From Nautilus pompilius (Eukaryota > Mollusca > Cephalopoda > Nautilida > Nautilidae): 64,000 nt of DNA. Below are positions 37,586 to 50,709 of the stretch, piece after piece; position 1 is the first letter of the stretch; each line of letters opens with the position of its first letter. The DNA lies in the NCBI GenBank assembly GCA_018389105.1, contig JACATO010000095.1, forward strand, positions 741,501 to 805,500, given 5' to 3'. The notes below the pieces were generated by a model. The model did no database searches. It was not told the origin of the DNA and saw only the letters and a list, made by a program, of their open reading frames with translations. The translations under genes and the position numbers were made by a program.

Positions 37586-40097
37586 CAGGGGCGTCAAGCA
37601 TATGGCCCGCGGAGAGGCTGATGACAACTTCCCCTCCCAACCTTCTATTTGCATCCCCGCTGTAAAGACAATAGCACACACACGTTGTAATAGACACATT
37701 TCAAGCACCTTACCCTCCCTAAAATATTAAAACAATCTGGATCCCATCTTTTATAGCACCCACTGATATTAATGGTAGAAGATCTGGCATATAGAAGACT
37801 GATTCACAGCGAGAAAAACAAGGTTGACTGACACCCCCCAACACATACACAAACACAAGATAAGTTATATAAAATACAAGGAAGTAAAGCCCAGTATAAT
37901 AAAATTTAGTCATTGTATAGAGAACTAAAATGACTCACATAACATCAAATCAAGCTATCATAGGTTGAAATTGGTTTCACATCCACTGTCAGAAACTAAG
38001 TAACGCGTTCTTTGATTGGTGGGATGTACCACATTTTATCCAATGAAAACAAGATCTGCAGGCTGATCAAGTTATCAACTGGACCTGATTTTCAAACTGT
38101 GATGAATATAAAATACTGAGGAATTTGACCTTGTAGTCTCAATTTTCTATTTGATGACAAGAGCAACTGAGGTACCAACTACCAACAGACAGTAGCAAGC
38201 AAGCCGAGAAAGTGTCAAAGAGGAATCGTACTCATTTACTACTACAAATAAAAGGGGATATTATCAGTCACCCACTGCCATGTGTTTTGAATATATATCG
38301 TCATGCTGAGTATTTCTAATTGAAGGATATTTTTTAACTCAATAATAAGGACCCATTTTTATGTTATCAAAGAAAAGAAAAATAGACAAAGAATGTCCTG
38401 TGATTCAAGAAAAGTGGAGATATTCACATCTCTTTGTGGAAGTGAATGGAATGTCAATCTGCTTGATTTTCACACAACAGGATGCTTTTGCCAAAGTGTA
38501 CAACATTCAGATACATTATAACAGTAACCATGCTGTGAAGTACGAAAATTATACTGGGAAGTTATGTAAAGACAAAGTTGCAGAATTAGAAAAGTTGTTG
38601 AAAAAGCAGCAGTCCATATTTAAATATGCTCATATAGTAAATGACACTACAGTTAAGGTAAGTTATATGAATGCTTATGAAATAGCTGTGTGATTGAAGT
38701 TATTTTCGGAAAGGAACATTTTGAAAAAATGTATGTAGATGGCTGCAGAAGTAATATGACCAAATAAACATCAAGCTTTTGCAAACATGAGCCTTTCAAG
38801 AAACAGTTGCAGAGAGAATTACTGATTTATCAGAGATCTTCAATAATAAACTTGGACAAAATCAAGTCCTTCATTGCATTTCCAGTTGCAATTGTTGAAA
38901 GTACAGATATAACTGATGTGGCACATCTCACACATTTTCATTCAAGGTGATGATACAAGAATAGACATAACTGAAGAGTAGTGGTAATGGTTCTGATGAA
39001 AGAGACAACCACAGGTGATGAGATATTCACCAGTTTGGTGGAAGCTCTGGAAAAAAATAGGTGTAGACTGGGCACAAGCTGTGAGCCTGGCTACAGATGG
39101 AGCAGCACAAATGGTGGGTAGAAAAGCTGGAGTTGCCACAAAGTTAAAACAAAAACTGCTATCTGTGAATCCAAGCCATCAGTTTTATACATTACATTGC
39201 CTTTTGCACCAAGAACACTGTACCATAGGCAGTTTAACTGTCTTCTGGAGGAAAGTGAATACTGAGAGTGGGCTGTCATATCATACTGATTTTCGCTGGC
39301 TATGTCAGGAAACTGTACAGAAACGGTTCTTAGAATTGCTTGGTGGGAGAGTTTTTTTATAGATTAGAACGAGAAGGTTGTACCTGAATTACAGGATAAT
39401 GAATGGCTTTGAGATCTTGCCTTTATGATGGATATTACAGAACACCAGAATTGTTTTACACAAAAAAGATGCAGGGCTGTAACAATTTGGTGACAGAACT
39501 TTATGACTGCATTCATTCCTTCAAAATTAAACTTAAGCCTTCGGACAAGCAACTTTCAGAAATAAATCTGGTACACTTTCCTACCTAAAAAACACATGAC
39601 ATGGCTAAGTCACATTGTGATGCTTTCAAAGAAAAGTACAGCAGCAAAATTTGTAAGTTAAAAAATGAATTCCAAGAAAGGCTTTTTGACTTTAAAAGTC
39701 TCGAGAAAAACTTTTCAATTTTTCAGAACCCATTTTCTGTTGCTGTTCACGAGGTCTCTGAGAAGCTACAGATGGAAATAATCAATCTGCAGTGTGAATC
39801 TGTTTTGAAGAATAAGGTTTTATTAGTGATATTGGCACATTTTATCAATATCTAGGACTACGTTATCCCATGTTGAAGTCTTCTGCTTCAAAAATTCTGT
39901 TCATGTTTGGGACAACTTATGTATGTGAACAGATCTTTTCTGTAATGAACATTAACAAGTTAAAACTACATTCTCAAATTACTGATGCACAATTGAACTC
40001 AGTACTCAAGATTGCCACAGCCCAGTCACTTGCTCAAAACTTTGAAACACTGATCCAAAATAGGTGTCAGGTATCAGAAAGCAGCATTAGAAAGTAA
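37586..40097 (+). mobile_element. hAT transposon (Charlie-like), left end preserved, right end not found
   Basis: The left border begins CAGGGGCGTCAAGCATATGG, followed by CCCGCGG. This is the typical terminal repeat of hAT-Charlie elements (CAGGGGTxTCAAACxxxxGGCCCGCGG). The element encodes the transposase remnant described below. No complementary repeat was found after the coding end; a (TG)n-(GA)n microsatellite lies about 170 bases further on. The candidate 8-base target site at the left is GTTCAGAA (37578-37585), and I did not find it again on the right. CCAAT-type motifs lie near 38010-38045, upstream of the coding part, and may belong to its promoter. Confidence 0.75.
38361..40097 (+). 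pseudogene. hAT transposase pseudogene, GTF2IRD2/SCAND3-like
   Basis: The N-terminal block (ATG at 38361, MLSKKRKIDKECPVIQEKW) has the FVEVNGMSICLIF and HYNSNHAVKYENYTGK pattern of the zinc-finger-like region in GTF2IRD2/SCAND3-type hAT proteins; the finger cysteines are partly lost. The middle part (39015-39360) reads VDWAQAVSLATDGAAQMVGR, then HCLLHQEHC and YHTDFRWL, matching the catalytic core with its ATDG Asp. Compared with relatives, roughly 30 residues are missing after HQEHC. The C-terminus (39880-40097) is the best preserved part: GTTYVCEQIFSVMNINKLKL, then SQITDAQLNSVLKIAT, the dimerisation segment. Stops near 38690, 39360, 39588 and 39855, plus several frameshifts, make it a pseudogene. 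Confidence 0.88.
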
Positions 40098-40274
40098 ATA
40101 AAGTTATATATCATTATTATCTACAAACCTATTCTTTTAATTGTAAATCATATTTGTTGTAGAAATGATTATATTGCCATTTTTATATCACTGATATCTA
40201 ACAATAATAGTATTATGTTTTACAGTGTAATGTTTGTGTGTAGTTTTTTTTAAATTTTTACATAAAACAGTGTG

Positions 40275-40313
<39 letters not shown>

Positions 40314-43300
40314 AGAGAGAGAGAAGAGAGAGAGAGAGAGAGATTACGTTTGATTTCTCCAAATAAGGAGACATAAAAGCCAAAATACATTTATTCAGAT
40401 AAATTAGTTGGATTACTGACTGCCCATTATGATTTTAGTCACCATATACAGACCTTCATATATGATAAAATAAATGCATTTTCAGATGAGATCTAATGTG
40501 CTTACAATGGCATTTGTTATAAGAGTAAAACAGATCTTTCCATTTGTTGATAGGCATCTCAATTCTGTACTCTGCTGCCTGTATTTAATCAAAGGATCCT
40601 CAACTGTAATCACCACATACTGCAGACAGAGAAACATTTTTCTGATAGTAAATTATTCCAAGTTGTACATTATTTCATTACATAAAAAATGCCCCCCATC
40701 TAAATTATCAAATGCATCATAGCAAACTTAATTCTTAAAAAAAAGAAAAAAAGACCTATTTAATCTATTTGAATGGTTATTTGTTAAGAAATGGCCATAT
40801 GAAAAAACAATCCAGTGTTAAATAGTTTGGTAATTATGAAACTGGTAAGTTTAGTCATCTTTAGCAACATTCCTAATCTCAGATACACAACAACATACAA
40901 GAGATTAAGATAACCAAGATGAAAAGGAATTTTGTGAGATCAGGGAATGTTCTTAGAAAAATCTAAAATTAAAGCACTAGAAATTTTACAAACCTACTAT
41001 TTTTAGCTTTTCAGAGGATGATAAGGACCGGTGGAAAAGAAGAAACTTCTGTCTTTTTGTAAGTGAAAGACTGAAGACCCATTCCTCTCCCCCCCTTTCA
41101 TTCACATTTATTTGAACTAAAAAAAAAAAAAAGTCAATATTGGAGTTTTATTTCAATGTTAAGAACAAGTATAAAAAATTTTGTTAAACTTTTTACACAT
41201 GGAAAGCCTGAAGAAATCAATTTTAAGAAACATTATTCTTGTAACCAAAACTTTTCAGTGTTATCTCCTAAATCCTTGGCTACATGAAATATGATGGTTC
41301 TGCAGTTCAGCCCCACTTTATTAAGTCATATGCATGGCACGATACAGGAAACTTAGCAATCATGTGATGGCTTTCAGGCTAATTAAAGCAAACAGGCAAA
41401 CTGAATCAGTGACAGCGCTGTCAAATCTTTATTTTAAATCCATATCTTCTTTTTAAGCTGATTGTTGAAAGTCTGTATTTCTCTTATTTTCATTGTTTCC
41501 TAATACATAATTAAAATTCTCAGAATTATAAAAGAAGCTGGAATACAGCCACAGGATGAACAACAGGAGCAATGAAGATCTATCAATAAATCTCTCACAA
41601 GCTGCTACTACTCCAAACCACACCAATAACACTGCTTGCAGATAAGTGAGCTTACATCACCTTTATGACAATTTAGTAAAACTATGTATAGGTTACAAAT
41701 TAAACAGATTATTGGTGTCATTGCACCTGAATTTAACTTGAAGTGCTATGTAAATGAGCACATGATGAGTTGAAAATGGATTGCTCATACACTAGCTAAT
41801 AAAGCAATGTCACTTTAAAATGTAAAAACACAATGTATGTGTTTGAAAGCCAATAGGAAATTACATATATTATCATACGATAAATAGTGAAATTTAAATG
41901 GCTCTGGTGCCACTGCATTAATCACTGGTGAGATATCTCTTGGAATTTGTGATTCAAGTGTAAAGGCCACATCATAAGAAGAATTTTGACAGCTTTAGAA
42001 AAGTTTTTAAAGACAATAATTTATCAGAATTATTATTGTACATTTTAACCTTTGTTAAGAAAAAAGATTAGAAAGACTACAGATATTTTTTGGATGATAC
42101 AAATTAAGTTTTTAACACTCCACATACCATATCAGCTTTTACTTTATTACAACACCCAGACTAAAAGCTCTGCTGAGTAATATAGATTTGAAAGCTAATG
42201 GGATGCACTTGCACTCAGATAGTAAACAAAGGGTTAAACTATTTTCTATGAATGAATGCATTAGATATTTCAGCACTAAAGGACATAGCATATGTAGCTA
42301 AAGGGTTAAAAAATTTTTCTTGATTAGGCAATATGAAACCATTTTTCTCAGCAAGCATGGAATATTGATTGGAATGCTTTACCCAGCCAGATAATAAAAG
42401 CACAAAGTATATTTGTATAAGTATACTGAACATGCATTTTTTGACAAATTAAATTTCTTTTTTCTATAATGAGCATCATGTTTTGTTGGCCATATCAACT
42501 TAAAGTTAGCTTTCACAAGGTAGTCAGCACTGGCCAATTTTAAATCAGCTAAGTCTGAAGAATGCAGATACTTTGTACCATAATTTTACCAAATGTCTTT
42601 ACTACAGTCATAACTCTACAATAAATTATTTCTGCTGGTAGTTAACATTATCAGATGATAATCAGTCCTACTAATTTTTTTTCCTTCTTGGCAAAGATGT
42701 TACTACATTTATAAGTTCATTCTAATGAGAAGAAAACCAGTCAACCACCATGTGGACACAAAAACAATAACCTGAGTCCAAGAAATTCTCTACAAACACT
42801 GCATTTAAAATATCAAATGTAGCAGATGCTTGGCTGGCCAATGATCAATACTTAATCTACAACAGTAAGGATCCTGTATTACTTTTAAGCCAATTATATA
42901 ATCTATGAAAGATGTCTTCATCAGAAAAAAAAAAACAATACTTTTTCTGCAAAACCAGCTATAATAACATAAATGCTATTGATGTACTAACAGATAAAAA
43001 TGAATGGATTTTGTCCCCTTGAGTATTCTACTGTCAAACCTAACAACTTACTCTATATCTTAAATCATCCAAATCTGATTGCAAAATTCAAACAGCAAAC
43101 ATCATCAGCTACTGAATTTCCTTATTATATAAAAGTGTTTGGAGCTAAGATAACAGAGAATAGTAGTCAGAATCTGATTGATAAAATTTGCTAAAAAAAT
43201 TAAGTGTTTTCATCAATGCAAATGATAAGGTGAAAGTTACTTTATACTCTGTTTGACGTTGGATCATATATTCAGATTTGTCAGGCTCAGAAGAATGAAA

Positions 43301-44509
43301 CTCAGGAATGCATAGTCTTCCATAGAATTGATTTTAAGATTTTAGAAAATGAAGCTATTCTGATTAATAAGGGCATCAGAAAGAAAAAAAAGCACAATAT
43401 GTGCAAAGCAGGTATATTATAAACAAAATACAAAAGATTAAGTATCAAAAGAGAGTCCATGTCAGGATTAGTAATGAGGTTCCAGTAAAACTAACATATG
43501 ATATGACTTGTTCTACTCCCTGTTGCTGTGTGCATATATACCAGAAAGAGAAGAAAAATAACATTTTTGGAAAGATCAGCAACTGGATGAGAGATAATGG
43601 TAACTTTAAGCTATGCCTCAGTTTCTTGTTACTTCTGAGAATACATGACAAACCAAACTTTAAAATTGTAAACTGGAAAATTAGTGAGATGCCTTTCTAC
43701 AGCAAAAGCAAAACTTGGCTTTGTTATCCATTGTAATACCTACCTGCAATATGCTTCCGATCCCACTAATCAATACCAGTAGATTAACAATCGAAGAGCA
43801 AATAGCTTCAGAATCATGATGAACATGGACTCATAATTTTACCCAATCATCTTCTACTGATGATATGCTAACCTTTGATCAATAATTAGAGTGCTTACTG
43901 TAAACAGAATCTATCACAAAATACCTGCATATTATGATTAACAATCAATGGTAAACATGGAACAAGTTTAGAAATGTAATTAATAGTTCCTGATAGTCAG
44001 GAATAATGAATCTGATTTTATGGCAGGAAGTTACAATTAAGATTTTTTACTCTAGTAAAAGATAACATTAAAGAAAAACCTCTACTGTTTACAGGTATGG
44101 TTCCTATTTTTGTGTATTATTATGGTTAAAAAAACAAATGAATTCAAAAAATTTATACTATCCATGTAATGCCTTCACTGATCATTTTACATAAACCATC
44201 AGCTTCATTTCCTTCAAAGTTTCACTTTGAATCTAATCTTCAGTTTCAAAGAATTACCATACTACACTAACATAAATTTAAGGCATGCAAACAGATTTAC
44301 AACTTGAATACTTTTAGATGGCACTTGTAAAGCAGACAGGTATTTTCATGTTAATACTGAAAATTCAATTAGATACTGATCGCATGTAGTTTACACAAAG
44401 ACATGTTACACTGTGTTAAATTCTAAAAAGAATGCATCTGCAATAACCATCAATAACACAAATGGCGAGCATTATAGTTATCCATGTTGACTAGTGAAAT
44501 TCCCACAGG
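40098..44509. other. Non-coding A+T-rich DNA
   Basis: Apart from the microsatellite at 40271-40343, no feature is recognised. Frames at 40474-40722 and 43000-43736 are short and match nothing. A GCAGTTCAGCCCC string near 41300 resembles a Pol III box B, but no SINE body follows. Confidence 0.55.
40271..40343. repeat. (TG)n-(GA)n compound microsatellite
   Basis: About 19 bases of TG units pass into about 50 bases of GA units interrupted by two AGAAG variants. It lies about 170 bases after the end of the hAT coding remnant. Confidence 0.95.
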
Positions 44510-44770
44510 AAATAGCTCAGTCTGGCATATGGTTTCTTCTCATTCCTTGTCACAAAATGGCCACATGTAAAGAATACCTTTTCCTTCCAAATCTAATGGT
44601 GAAGAGTTCTAGTAAGGAATTTCGGTAGATTCATTAGATCAGCCAAAGTCAGAATGCATCAGGCACTTCCATGTTCACCATAGTCTCTGGTATCTTGTTT
44701 TATTAAGAGATTGTTGCCATGGCACAACAAACCTACTGCACCTGAGTCAGATGCACTTAATTTTTTCTGA
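44510..44770 (+). mobile_element. Diverged SINE copy
   Basis: CTCAGTCTGGCATATGGTTT, TTCTTCTCATTCC, TCTAATGGTGAAGAGTTCTA, GTAAGGAATTTCGG and GTCAGAATGC occur in the same order as in the copies at 7797-8100, 14361-14732 and 15960-16215. The tRNA-like head is missing or too diverged to see. Confidence 0.5.
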
Positions 44771-44821
44771 AGTACAGTATTTAGTTGTACTAGTAATTAT
44801 ACAATTTTCATCATCACCTGG

Positions 44822-45031
44822 GAAATTTGTTTATAAGAGACACTTCAGATTTCCCACCATGAGGTTTAGTACAGATTTTCATTAGGTTATTTTGGTAGCA
44901 AAAAAGTGCTGGTGACACTAACTGCCCAAACACCATCTTGGAAGGATCTGGCAACCTGCAAAATACTATTTCTGACCCATGATTCAATGCCATCCAAGTT
45001 TCTGTGTCCTCCACAAGAGCCCATAGTGAAC
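44822..45031 (-). CDS. Candidate internal exon on minus, unknown protein (weak)
   Basis: On minus, a run of about 15 T followed by AAGTATTGCATAG gives a plausible acceptor ending near 45032. An open stretch of about 70 codons leads to CCCAG followed by GTGATG near 44821, a usable donor. The product includes LVEDTETWMALNHGSEIVFC and LPDPSKMVFGQLVSPALF. G+C is higher than around it. The alternative is an unrecognised repeat: a SINE copy lies next to it. I recognise no family. Confidence 0.22.
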
Positions 45032-45396
45032 TATGCAATACTTAAAAAAAAAAAAAAATTTAATGATTTTTCAGAAATTTAAAAAAAAATAAGTCTAAAA
45101 AAAAACAATTTCATTTTTTAGCCTCAAATCTGTTATTGCTACATTTCATACCTGAGGTAAGCTAATTAAATTAATGGAAAAGGAAGAAAAAAAAAAGAAT
45201 CAAACAAACAAAAGAAATGCCAGCCATTAAGAGGACGACTGCTGTTATGCATGCGTCACTGTAGACAAATGAATGAAAAATGGATTGGTTAAAATCTGTT
45301 GACATATGCATATGGTTGTAATTGTGTTGTTGCTTTTAGTTGATATAATCAAACAATTGATTTCTTAGTTTCCCTCATTTGTCAATATCACGTGTG

Positions 45397-45433
45397 GTCC
45401 AATCAATATGGCTGCCATTCTGTCTGATTGGAC
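45397..45433. promoter_or_regulatory. Inverted CCAAT-box pair (speculative)
   Basis: GTCCAATCA (45397-45405) and TGATTGGAC (45425-45433) form a perfect 9-bp inverted repeat around a 19-base spacer. Both arms contain a CCAAT core, with CACGTG-like bases just upstream. A promoter or enhancer element is possible, but no transcript start or exon is seen close by. Confidence 0.2.
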
Positions 45434-46706
45434 AGCATACATCAACTTGACATTGCCATGAACCCAGCTGATATAACACACCAAACCATTTATGAACATT
45501 TAATCATATTTACATTTTCAAAATGCTGAATGTAAATTTAATATCCAGTGTACTTAGAAGGACAAAAGGACCCTCTATTAAATCAGTAAACTTAGGCAAC
45601 TTCTTTGTAAACTGTTCTTTTAGAAATGTTTTTCGTAATGTAATGTCATTTGATTTAATGCAATAATTCTTTTTTTTAAAGAAATTTTTTATTAATCACA
45701 GAGCTCAACAGATAATAATTCCTGATTATTGGAAATGTACATCTCAAGGAATCGAAAAAAAAAAATAATAGGAAAGTTTAAAAAAACAACTATAATTTAA
45801 TTTTAACTTGCAGTGAGCTCAAATGTTTGTGATGAAGGAAAAAACATTTTCAATTTGTCTCCCTATAACATCAGATATTTTCATTTCATTTTCAGCTCCT
45901 AAAAATAAAAAAACAACAAAAAAACTAAGTCTTAAAAATGTGATTTAGGATTTGTTTCTGTTTTCTAGGTGATATATTCTTTGTAGCAATTTCTCTTGAA
46001 TAGGAATGAGTGAAAGCAGGTAAATGTTTAAATAAAAACCTACCCAACTATTTTTGTTACCATATATGACAAGCTCACCTGTCATCAGCTGATAAAGGAC
46101 ACTTAACAATTGCTTTGTGTGTAGTGTTTTTTTGTCCCCTTGCTAAGATCAGTCAGGCCTGTGACACTAGGTCAATAAGTCATCTAGGGCCACTCTTTAT
46201 GAGCTAATGTTGGCAGGCTGTGTGTAACCTACTGAAAGTCCCTAATAAAATTCTTCATTTCTAGATTCCCCAGGAAACCCATGCAGTGGACTGAGTAAGA
46301 AAAGTGAAAAAAAAAAGCATTCCAGAGATGTATACCATACTAAGCTGACACATTGAGCAAATCACCCTCTAAGGGAGGGGAGAGCGAGCAAGAGGACCAT
46401 AAAAGTCCATTAGATTAGTCACTAGAATACTGCCCATATGTACTGTAAAGTTTTAAATGATAGAGAGAGAAGTGAGGATGCAGGAGTTATGTCCTCCCAT
46501 TTAATGTTAATTATATAAAACAGTTGTGCAGAAAGATCTTTAATTTGTCAGTTTAATGAACTCTTTCATACTTAATCATTCTTGCAGTTTTCTCTTATAG
46601 CAGTTCATTAAAGGTGTAGCATCGATCTGACCAAAATTTACAATGCAAACACAGAATGAACCATATACAACAGTAATTTCATAAGGATAAGCAAATTGGA
46701 AGCAAC

Positions 46707-46722
46707 TTTTTTTTTTTTTTTT
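46707..46722. repeat. Poly(T) tract
   Basis: Sixteen consecutive T. Confidence 0.85.
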
Positions 46723-49700
46723 GTAAATTTTTATTACACATCACAATTGAAATTTTAAATGTTAATTTCTCTTGGTCATTTTGGGTTCCTAGGCTAAAAT
46801 AACAAGCATTTTGAGATCTTCAATACCAAAAGTTCTCAAACTCTGTGATGTGTATCCAGTAAGTTCTAAAACTTTTTTTTCTTTTATTTTTGTTTTGTTT
46901 TTTTATAAACAACTGCATAATTTTTAAAGACAATATTTTTCTGTACTCAGAAAATCACACCTGTACATTTTCACAGCTATGTCTCATGTTACTCATAAGA
47001 AATTTTTCATAAATCTCCAACTTTTCCTAAAAATGGAGGGCAATGGGCATCCCTTAAATAGCGTAAAATGAAATTTATTCAAAGATCCTTAAAGTTTATT
47101 GTTGTTGCATGCATTTTCAGTTACTGTACTTATTAATTTTAATAATGCAAATGTTGAATTCATAATGTTTGATCTCCAGTAGTATGCAGTAAATACGTAT
47201 TTCCTAAGTTTCTGAATATAAAAAGTTACATTATGAAAAGGACAAAGGTAATCAATGAGATTTTGAGTGGGTATAAGACTATTGAAAACTTTAAAAATGA
47301 AATTCTAATATCAGCTTCCAAGAGAGGGTGCATCTGTGAATCTTTTGCTTCCTATATGGTATCTCTCAACTCACAAAAGTTTAGGTCAAAGTTCTGATAT
47401 TCAAAAATTCCTACATATTTCTGTTTCATTTTACTACCATATATTTTCATCAGTTTTTGGTGTTATCTGATATCCATATAAGCTGATGTTTATTTATAAA
47501 CATCTAATTTTCTGTTCAAGTGATTTTTTACCCAATATGCAATCCAAATATATAAAAAGTTGCCAATTTAATGTAAAACGAAAACAGGTAATTTTATTGT
47601 CCTTCAATGTACAGCGCGATAACTTTCCAAGATGCACCTTAACAGAAGGGAATCATTGTTGCATGTAACATTTCATCAATTTATTCTTTCTTCCAAAGAA
47701 CAGCTTTAATAAACAAAATAAAACTTGATGGATGTTTGGCCAGGAGATGAAAACCAGCATGGATTTATTATTGATCAAGTGTCATCTCTGACACAACCAT
47801 GGCTAACGGGGAAGATTCTAGACAAATCGTTTAGTAATGGAGATAACTTATATAAGTGGGAAAATTCTCCTTCAAGCATTTCAACGGGTTGTTTTGCTGA
47901 TTCAAGAAAAAACAAGGAAATTCACCCTTTCATGAGATTTTCCTTCTCTGTATTTGCGATACGTTACAGATTTACCTTCCTGACAGACTCCATTAACTTA
48001 TTGCTTTATGTTTATATCCACCGAAGTTTCAGTTCATTTGTCTCTCATGCACAAGACACAAAAGAATAATAGAATCACTGAGCACGTCTACAATCAAACT
48101 AATGTACAAATGAGGAGAAATGATACTCACAGAAGTGACATTTGTTTTTTTTTTCATAAACAATCCATTAAGACTCTTCGATTTGTCCTTTGACATAAAA
48201 CAGTAATTACCAGTAGAAATGGTCAGTAAATGCTTAGTCTAAATTACAATACACCAGGCTACATTTTCATGCACTTTTAAAAGTCACATTATGTAATCTA
48301 CATTACATTTGATGTTTTGTATGCATAGTGGTGAGTAAAATTATATGATATACAAATAATGCATAAGAAATATCAAGTGTAACAGAAAATATGTAGAATT
48401 CATGGCACTGCCTGTCATTCACAATACAACTTTTTCTTTTCAAAAATCTAGATTAAAAATTATATTCATATTACTAGCAAGTAGATTTAAAATTTAATCT
48501 TCCTTTATATTTTGAATGCTCTTTTTATCTTTCATGCTTCTGAATTTCCGTTTATTAATATGTTCCCATCAACCCTGTTTTCTTTCTAATTTTGATTTGT
48601 AAACAAGTCAAACTAAAAAAATAAAGTTTATTTAACATTTCCACAAATGGACAAAGGCACTATGGTTTAGATAAAGACAAAGTCTTATTGTCTATTTTAA
48701 CAGTATGATTAAGGACTATCTAAAGAATACCACTTCAAATTCTAAAGCTTTGTGTTATCAAGAAAAAGGCTTGAAATAAGTTGTACTCAATGTATCAACT
48801 TACTTTGTTGTCCTTGGACTATACTAACTTAGCATTAGAAAAAACAAACCCGATAAAATTTATGCTAATTCAAACCATCAGTTCCTTGAGTGGAAAACCG
48901 AACTAACCCTTTGCCAATCTCCATTAAGCTGTTTCAATTTATTTTGGTCTGACTGCCTGATATGACAAAAATTTCACAACAAATAAAAGATTTTCTAAAA
49001 TCTGGTATTCAAATCTCATTAAAATAAAGATAGTAAAATGCGTTATAGCAAGAAAACAACAGAAAAAAGCTATAATTTTATCTCCTTTGGAATTCTACAT
49101 CTCATAATGAGGCAATATGCATGTGGGTCCAATCTCACACATGTAAAATTTAAATGTTTGGTTTATTTATATTCTGATTTTGCTGACAGTTTTTAACATT
49201 AACAATAAAAATTTTGCATTAACCATTTAAAATTCACATAATCAATATTACAAAGAAATTATGCTAATGCAGTTTTCGCTTTTTCTTTATAACGTAGATT
49301 TCAAATTTAAAGTACACCTCTTCTAAAACAGAAATCTCAGCTATTTCTTTTTTTTTTTTCCTTACATGTTGTATTTTTCTCTTTTACCACTTTTAACCTC
49401 ACTAAAAATTAATCTTCATAACAAATTCCATTCTATTGTTAATATAATCAGAAAAAAATAATTAAGACAAATGTGTGGCTTGACTTCATGTGCACATAGT
49501 ATGCATGTGGTTTGTTTGACAGCTTTTCCATAATAATGATTAAAATGAGAACTTTTTATGCAGTTATTTCCTCAAAATCATGGTAAGTTAAACCTCAGAT
49601 GGTATCATGCTGATTGGAGACTTAACACTCTGTCTGGAGTCTGCCTGACACCAGTTCATCAGATAATGGATTAAAGACTTTTGGTCTCATCCCTGCCAAA

Positions 49701-50030
49701 TCGGCATGTACATGCACACACTTACAGACTACTTCAGGGCCCACAATCAGAATCAAGCAGAAGAGTTGTTTCTTTTTTTAAAAATAGCAGCAAAAGCAAA
49801 TTAGAATTCATGAAAGACTGATAATCATGAAAAGCTTAATACACAACACCAATAAGTTATTAAAAGAAGAAAATTATGCAGCTTGAAACTGCATGGTGCA
49901 GAATTTACACCAAAATGAAGATTCTGCACTCATGCAGAAATCTGTTTGATGTACAACCTGTAATTAGTTGGGGCAAAGAATTTATTTTACATCACAATGA
50001 TACAGGTTAGCAACTGCATACAGAAATTCA

Positions 50031-50036
<6 letters not shown>

Positions 50037-50068
<32 letters not shown>
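50037..50068. repeat. (TA)n microsatellite
   Basis: About 14 perfect TA units followed by a CATATT end. Confidence 0.9.
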
Positions 50069-50069
<1 letters not shown>

Positions 50070-50482
50070 TTCCCTTTTGAATAAAAAAGAAGTCATTTGT
50101 CTTGAGTCCCTGTTAGCCACAGATACCCAAATCGTCTCATTTAACTTATCCATTAAAGCTTTAATTGCGCAATTTTTTTTTTGCCAATGATGCAAAGTGT
50201 GGCAAAATAAATAAATAGATTGCATCACAATTTACTCTACCACTAAATAGCATCATCATAAACATAATAAAGTCAAATAAGTTAGTGAATACTAGACAAT
50301 TAAAAGCAAGCATTAAAGATATAAAGAAAGCATAATCTAAGCAATTTTTAAAAGCCAGTAAAGTTTTGGTAGCTACTAATTTGTGGAGTTTTTTTTTCAA
50401 ATATGAAAACAAAACAAAATGAATATAGATGAGTAAATCTATTGGGTTAGATTTTAAGTTAAATATTAGTTTGCTTTAATTC

Positions 50483-50502
50483 TACACACACACACACACA
50501 CA
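50483..50502. repeat. (CA)n microsatellite
   Basis: About ten CA units. Confidence 0.85.
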
Positions 50503-50709
50503 AAGTAAAATTAAGCATTTAAAAAGCTCCGATGAAATCATTAACAACCATTAGCAATTTCACTTTTAATTTCCTTAGATTTCAATGCATCGACAATTTT
50601 CTGCTGAGTTTAGCTAGTAAGTTATATAGGGGCACAGCCAGGGCTGACACCATTACTCTGCATTGCTTTTCTTGTTATGTTGTAAGTATTATTTTTTATG
50701 TATGGAAGA

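Larger units (their letters stand above)
45032..50569. other. Non-coding A+T-rich DNA
   Basis: No gene recognised over about 5.5 kb. Items seen are a short inverted repeat with CCAAT-type arms (45397-45433), poly(T) at 46707-46722, (TA)n at 50037-50068 and (CA)n at 50483-50502. The 114-codon frame at 47725-48069 (plus) has no domain or splice context. Confidence 0.55.

Noticed and set aside
40271..40343. Regular short repeats, considered as a CRISPR array or telomeric repeat
   Set aside because: It is a plain dinucleotide microsatellite (TG then GA) with no spacers and no telomere motif.
47725..48069. A 114-codon plus-strand frame starting MMDVWPGDENQ
   Set aside because: No domain is recognised, composition drifts to hydrophobic A/T-driven residues, and there are no clear splice sites.
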